A DNA stretch of 64,000 nucleotides from Polyodon spathula (Eukaryota; Chordata; Actinopteri; Acipenseriformes; Polyodontidae). The translations under genes were made by a program, and so were the position numbers. Below are positions 58,735-64,000 of this stretch, piece by piece (position 1 is the stretch's first letter; each line of letters starts with the position of its first letter). The notes beneath the pieces are model-generated. The model was not told the DNA's origin, did not search any database, and saw only the letters and a program-made list of their open reading frames with translations. Where the stretch lies: the NCBI RefSeq assembly GCF_017654505.1, contig NC_054558.1:9980798-10044797 (forward strand), in the 5' to 3' direction.

Positions 58735-59490
58735 GAACATAAGAACACAAGAAAGTTTACAAACAAGAGGAGGCCATTCAGCCCATCTTGCTCGTTTGGT
58801 TGTTAGTAGCTTATCGATCCCAGAATCTCATCTATCAGCTTCTTGAAGGATCCCAGGGTGTCGGCTTCGACAACAATACAGGGGAATTAGTTCCAAACCC
58901 TCACAATTCTCTGTGTAAAAAAAAATGCCTGGTATTTTCTGTTCTAAATTCCCCTTTTTCTAAACTCCATTTGTGACCCCTCGTCCTTGTTTCTTTTTCA
59001 GGTAGAAAAAGTCCCTTGGGATGACATTGTTAATACCTTTTAGAATTTTGAAGGCTTGAATCAGATCGCAACATAGTCTTCTTTGTTCAAGGCTGAATAG
59101 ATTAAATTCGTTAAGCCTGTCTGCATATGACATGCCTTTTAAATCAGGAATATTTCTGGTTACTCTGCAATCTTTCTAGAGCAGCAATATCCTTTTTGTA
59201 GTGAGGTGACCAGAACTGAACACAATATTCTAGATGAGTTCTTACTAATGCATTGTAAAGTGTTAACATTACTTCCTTTGATTTGAATTCAACACTTTTC
59301 ACTATATATGCAAGCATCTTGCTCGCCTTTATTATAGCTTCCCCACATTGTCTAGATGAAGACATTTCTGAGTCAACATAAACTTCTAGGTATTTTTCAT
59401 AGCTTCCTTCTTCAATCTCAGTATCTCCCATATGATATTTATAATGCACATTTTTATTTCCTGCGTGCAGTACCTTCTCTATTAAATGTC
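58735..59490 (-). mobile_element. CR1 LINE, older 5'-truncated copy E
   Basis: The tail, 3'UTR hairpin (AAACAAG/CTCGTTT, one arm changed) and the C-terminal third of ORF2 are recognisable, but substitutions, indels and stops are far more frequent than in copies A-D. The best frame (59144-59449) keeps YKYHMGDTEIEEG and LYNALVRTHLEYCVQFWSP. It breaks off at 59490 near 'ctctattaaatgtcatt'. Confidence 0.9.
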
Positions 59491-60445
59491 ATTCTGACAA
59501 GGCTTTCCAGCACACACTGCTTTGCTGCTACAGTAGCTGGGTTCACTCTAGACAACATCTGTACAAAAGAAGCATATCACATCTTTCCCATACTGACTTC
59601 TACATTAAGAATTGCAATGACCTCTCTCAGCATTTACAGGCCATTGTCATTTCCATTACTGATGATGTCATTTTAAACAATCTGTTACCAGACTTTATTT
59701 TTTGTTTTCATTTTTTGAAACACTTTCTTTGTTATTAATGTTATTTTTCCATGTGACTGTAGATTTACATTTTCAATCACTGTACGTAATAGCAGTTTAG
59801 GTCAATGTTATCCTGTCATTGGTCACCTGATAATATCATTGTTCAAAATGTATCATTAAAAAGAGTGTCATTTCAAAGAGTTTGATATATTGGAAACCTC
59901 TGATTCATTGTCTGTATGAAATAAAGCCACCTTGATCTTGTATGCTTTTGAAGTCTCTTCAGCACGTAGGGTTACTCTACCGTTCTATAAACTCAGAAAC
60001 TTGATGTTTTTAAAGCGTTTACATCCTAGAAATTTGAATACAAAATAAACAAACACCTACCTCTTTTTTTGAATACTAATGAAAACACAAAAACAGGAAC
60101 CCAACTAACAAACAGGACAGCTAAGCTGTTTACCTGTTAAAACAAAATCAAACAAAAACAAAACACACAGTTTTTAAACAAACAACACCAATAGGCTTTA
60201 TGCAGTACCTTTCTCTATCAATACGCTTGAGCAGACTATCAAGAGGGTCTCTTCACACACAGCAGCCCAGAACAGACTGGCTTCACGCTTTTTAAAGCCT
60301 GCACCCGGCACTCGTTTGCAATCATTACCAGGTGCGGGTGATAATTAAACAATTAATCAATAATGAAAACAAATTAGGGCTTTTCAGCCCATGTCCTTCT
60401 GGGAGGTGTAGTCCTGTGTTCCCCCCTTGGACTACACTTTCTCAC

Positions 60446-60448
<3 letters not shown>

Positions 60449-60510
<62 letters not shown>
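60449..60510. repeat. (TA)n microsatellite
   Basis: About 31 TA dinucleotides ending in a short CA run. Confidence 0.97.
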
Positions 60511-60516
<6 letters not shown>

Positions 60517-60873
60517 ACAAGTTGCGTTCAAGTTAAAAGTCAAAGCACAGTATCTGCAGGCATGTTTCGCCCTGTCTGGGGCTCATCAGTGCAGCACAGC
60601 TCTACGTTGACTTCTGAAAAGCTCAGGAGAGTAAATAAATACAAGTAGCTTTCAAGTTAAGGGGAATGAAAGCAATGAACAGAGAACAATGGATAATCAG
60701 AAAAAATGAAAATTTCAGCATTACAGAGCCAATCAAATCATGTGAAAGTCAGCTAAAGGTTTCTACATTCACAGCGTTTTAAAAGTGAAAGTACAGCATC
60801 TGCAGATATGTATATAGTGCCATATAGGGCTATTATTTCTAATCATAATCTATAACTATTATATAATAATTAT

Positions 60874-60981
<108 letters not shown>

Positions 60982-61669
60982 CCAGTGACCGGTAATTCTG
61001 AGATTTGGTTAAAACCTCATCTTAGGAGCAAAAATAGATTGAACTATTGCCCTAACATCCTTACACCACCAGGCAATAGTCTCCCTCTGACATGTGATTG
61101 GTTCACATCACTGTCAGTCCTACCCCTTTTCAAATGAACACCCTCCACCTCCTCTCCAACAACATGATAAAATGGCTGAATGAAAAAATTGCTGAATGGC
61201 AATTCTGTTACTTAACAGAAAATGAATTACAAAACATACTACAAAAGAAAGAAAAAAGTATAGCGCAGTATAAACTTTAAAAACCTTTGCTGTTATTTCA
61301 TGATGTTATTTAGTTATTTATTTAAGCAGTATCAAACATATTTAAACAAAATACTGTAAAGCCATAAATAATTGTGACCAAAATATTTGGCTAATCACAC
61401 CCATAAAACCTATTTTGCTCTGGAAATGCTGGCGTGACCTGTTGCAATGGTAGTAGTAGATTAAATAATTATATCTACAGCACTAAGATATCCGTGCCAA
61501 AAATGTTTATGTTTTTTTTTCAAACACAAAATTGTACAATTTTGTCAAGAATGCCACAGAGGTCACAGAAATCGTGAAAATAGTGAATTTGAAATAAAGT
61601 CAGGAAATTTCTGTAAAAACACATTTGTTAGGCACTTCCTTTATTTCATTAAAACATGCAGACTGTCAT

Positions 61670-62260
61670 TGTGACAGAGTGTCCTGGACTAGATGGGTTG
61701 ACAGTTCATTCCTGGGTCACTCAGAAGTCAGCCACCCAAGACTAGAAGTCACTGCAGAAGGCGATGTGTCAATCATGGATTGAAGGAGATGTGATTGCAC
61801 TCGCTACCAAAGGGGGCGTGACTGAATGCATATCAGGGGATGTGGCCAAGCAATCTGTTCCTTGTGTTATGGTCATGAATGGGCCGACAAACCAGAGTAC
61901 TAAGAGTGAGTGTTTGTTTCGTCAAGTCTAGTAATTGTTTTGTTTGTCATTGTTAGAAGGCCAAGCCATCCGGGAGGTGTAGTGAGATGCCAGTGTTAAA
62001 CCCGGACTACACAGCACCCCCGTGCACCACGGTATTACACCACCTGCATCAAGAGCTCCTGTTCTGGACTTTGTGGACATGCTGTGTTTGTGTGTGTGTT
62101 TATTATTTCAGGACTGAAATCCTGTTTAAGAGCGGAGTGATACACATTTATCTGTAAAGCCTGTTCTTTATTATTTAAGTGTTGCAGGCATGCAACCCAT
62201 GTATTAAAGAGCTGTTTTTCACTGTGAACTGTCTTTGTGTCCATCATGTCTTTTGCTACA
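61670..62260 (+). mobile_element. probable solo LTR
   Basis: Opens TGTGACAGAGTGTCCTGG and closes CTTTTGCTACA, so it has TG...CA ends at a typical LTR length (591 bp). The 3' part is T-rich with an 'attaaagagc' poly-A-like word followed by the short U5-like end. I could not find a convincing target-site duplication. Confidence 0.42.
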
Positions 62261-62316
62261 CTGCTGGTGTGAAATCCTGCATTGTACATATTCAAAAATG
62301 TGAATTGTTGCCTTTT

Positions 62317-63964
62317 TCATGGGCAAAGTGGGTGATTTCCATAAGCAGAGAAATTTGCTACTTCGTAAACACCTGGATTTAGATTAAGAGATTTTTTTAC
62401 ACTATTGCACAGAACCAAAATACCAGACGGGCTATAGCTTTCTCCCTTATGCTGGTAGAGCAGATCTAATTTACACTGGATGCACTGCCTCCCTTGCACC
62501 TCAACTATTCTGGTGTGATGAGTTGTATACTTGTCATCTAAAGTCTCTTCATTTATGTCAACATTGTCAGATGCAGCTTGTGAAAAAATACCTGGCTTAA
62601 TGTTGGACAGAATAAGAGTTTCTTCCTGGTTATGGCTTTCAATCAGGCAATCAGCAATTAAAGTTTCTGCCTTCATCCATGTACTATAGGAAACAATGTG
62701 ACCAAGACGATAAAGCAGGGAAATAGGTTTTGAGCCAGTCATGCTGTGCAGAGCTCCAGCTAGCCCTGTGTGCTTTGGTGTCTGTGCCCCACATACATTG
62801 AAGATGATGTCCTGGCCAACAGAAAGGATGACACGATGTGTAGATTAACTGGTGGCATTAATACAGCCTGAAATTACTGCTTCTTTTCCACTTCAGGAAC
62901 ATATACAGACTGTGAGGTAACATGTCTGCAGCTTGATCGCTTGTTATCTGACTTGAAGGGATATGGGATGGCTTAAGCCCTTCAACTCTTTGCAGATCAG
63001 CTTTTATAATCTGAGCTGCATGATAGAGTGTACAACTAGATTACATGTACAGGCTCTCATTCAACTTTTGTTTCAAATTATCAGCTACATCTACGGCATT
63101 ATTTAGTATGATGGCACTGCTAACAATTAGTGTCTTATTGCTGTTGTAGGCTTGCACAAATAAAATTTGGTCACCATAGTCATTTTCAAGCTGCTGTATT
63201 AGCTTATCACTGCAGTAGTTATGAATATTAGGAACCCTATCACCAGCCAGCTCCTTATATTGCCTAAGCAATGCAGCTAATCCAAAAGAACAGTACTTCA
63301 CAAGATCAAAGTGAATATGTTTTACTAGCTCCTCAAATGCCTGCATATATAGACACATGTCTGTCTTCCTGCTGACAAGCTCTGAAGATGTAGTTGTCAC
63401 AACAAGACTTATGATACTTTGCATTAGCAGCAATAAGATCAGATATACAAGACCGATTCAAAAGCATGGCATGGTCTTTCAGGTTCTTTGTTGCACTTGT
63501 AAGAGAGGTTTCACTGTTTTTACTTTGGACAGCTATGAGATGCTTGTTTCTTTGGCAACTCACCGTTTGACAGATAAAGCACCTCTTCCAGTCAAGATGT
63601 GATGTTGAATATCGGGTGGCTCTTACGTCATGAGACTCTGGATCAGGAGCACAAGGGGCAGAAACAATTTCCCACATTTTAGTGGCCTTGTTCTTTACCA
63701 GTTGTTCAGATAGTGTTTTATTTGTATATGTTTTATAGCAATTTTCATGCCAAAAGATCACTGTGGATTCATCAGGGTCAGTAGTAATCCAGTCTGAAAG
63801 TACATCTTTTTAGATGTTTATAGTAAATGTCTTACACCTTTTGACTTAGCCTGTCTTAAAGGTTCATTGGTGTTGGACTGACATATGGCACACCTGGACC
63901 AATCATTGGTGAAACACAGCTGCTTTCTGGTTGGAAGAAGCTTCAAGGGACTACCTTTATCCAT
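62317..63964 (-). pseudogene. uncharacterised zinc-module protein gene, intronless and frameshifted
   Basis: A minus-strand coding stretch of about 550 codons, interrupted by at least four frameshifts or stops. It starts with ATG at 63964 (MDKGSPLKLLPTRKQL) and runs in pieces 63964-63818, about 63810-63333, 63433-63041, then after a damaged part about 62850-62317. Two similar modules can be seen near the N-terminus: CAICQ with WHENCYKTYT and CFICQ with YHKSCCDNYI, each a CxxC pair followed about 50 residues later by HxxC, probably two zinc-binding units. Later blocks include HNYCSDKLIQQL, VGQDIIFNVCGAQTPKHTGL, TGSKPISLLYRLGHIVSYST and SDNVDINEETLDDKYTTHH. From memory, similar hypothetical proteins occur in many copies in fish and invertebrates, suggesting a mobile or amplified family; I know of no assigned function. 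The lack of introns fits a transposon gene or a retrocopy. Confidence 0.6.
63818..63964 (-). pseudogene. first piece of the zinc-module gene (48 codons)
   Basis: A short frame with an ATG, containing CAICQSNTNE at residues 25-34, the first CxxC pair, ending at TAA after RHLL. The next piece of the protein (KDVLSDWITTDPDEST, upstream of WHENCY) lies in another frame from about 63810, so a frameshift separates the CxxC from its HxxC partner. Confidence 0.6.
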
Positions 63965-64000
63965 AGTTTAGTGTTTCTTTTCCTTTAGTTCTCAAGAACA

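Overview
The window looks like gene-poor, repeat-rich nuclear DNA from a vertebrate, most likely a fish. It carries many copies of one CR1-type LINE, Tc1/mariner and piggyBac-like DNA elements, LTR elements, a DIRS-like element, a tRNA-derived SINE, long (TA)n tracts and several minisatellites. From memory, the CR1 3' end and the SINE resemble repeats common in sturgeon and paddlefish genomes; that lineage is an inference. I found no intact host gene. Nearly every convincing protein-coding signal belongs to a mobile element, and the rest is AT-rich intergenic or intronic sequence.

Layout. 1-7 kb: an LTR-like remnant and CR1 copy A (2072-3832) with an uninterrupted reverse-transcriptase frame. 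7-16 kb: a solo LTR with a clean 5-bp duplication (7350-7936), a 23-26-bp minisatellite, a 21-bp minisatellite open in several frames, a piggyBac-like MITE and a decayed Gypsy element. 19-25 kb: small tandem repeats, a MITE, an LTR-like element with a piggyBac MITE nested in it, and a 62-bp minisatellite (24100-24965).

25.6-32.1 kb is the richest part. It holds a near full-length CR1 (copy B) with a two-unit 5'UTR, ORF1 (zinc-finger plus esterase) and ORF2 (endonuclease plus reverse transcriptase). A non-autonomous LTR retrotransposon (26481-28673) sits inside the codon for the esterase catalytic serine. 35-38.8 kb: an internally deleted DIRS-like element with inverted termini and an internal complementary region, a Tc1 element embedded in a (TA)n tract, and a second Tc1 remnant abutting a CR1 3' end.

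38.8-64 kb: mostly unrecognised AT-rich sequence with microsatellites, an LTR fragment, a CR1 copy whose 5'UTR is joined to inverted ORF2 (47708-50071), a SINE, two more truncated CR1 copies, MITEs, a probable solo LTR, and at 62317-63964 (minus strand) a frameshifted intronless gene of an uncharacterised family with two CxICQ...HxxC modules. The elements do not form a pathway. The relations are of nesting and parasitism: LTR element in CR1, piggyBac in LTR, Tc1 in (TA)n, and non-autonomous elements that depend on enzymes coded elsewhere.
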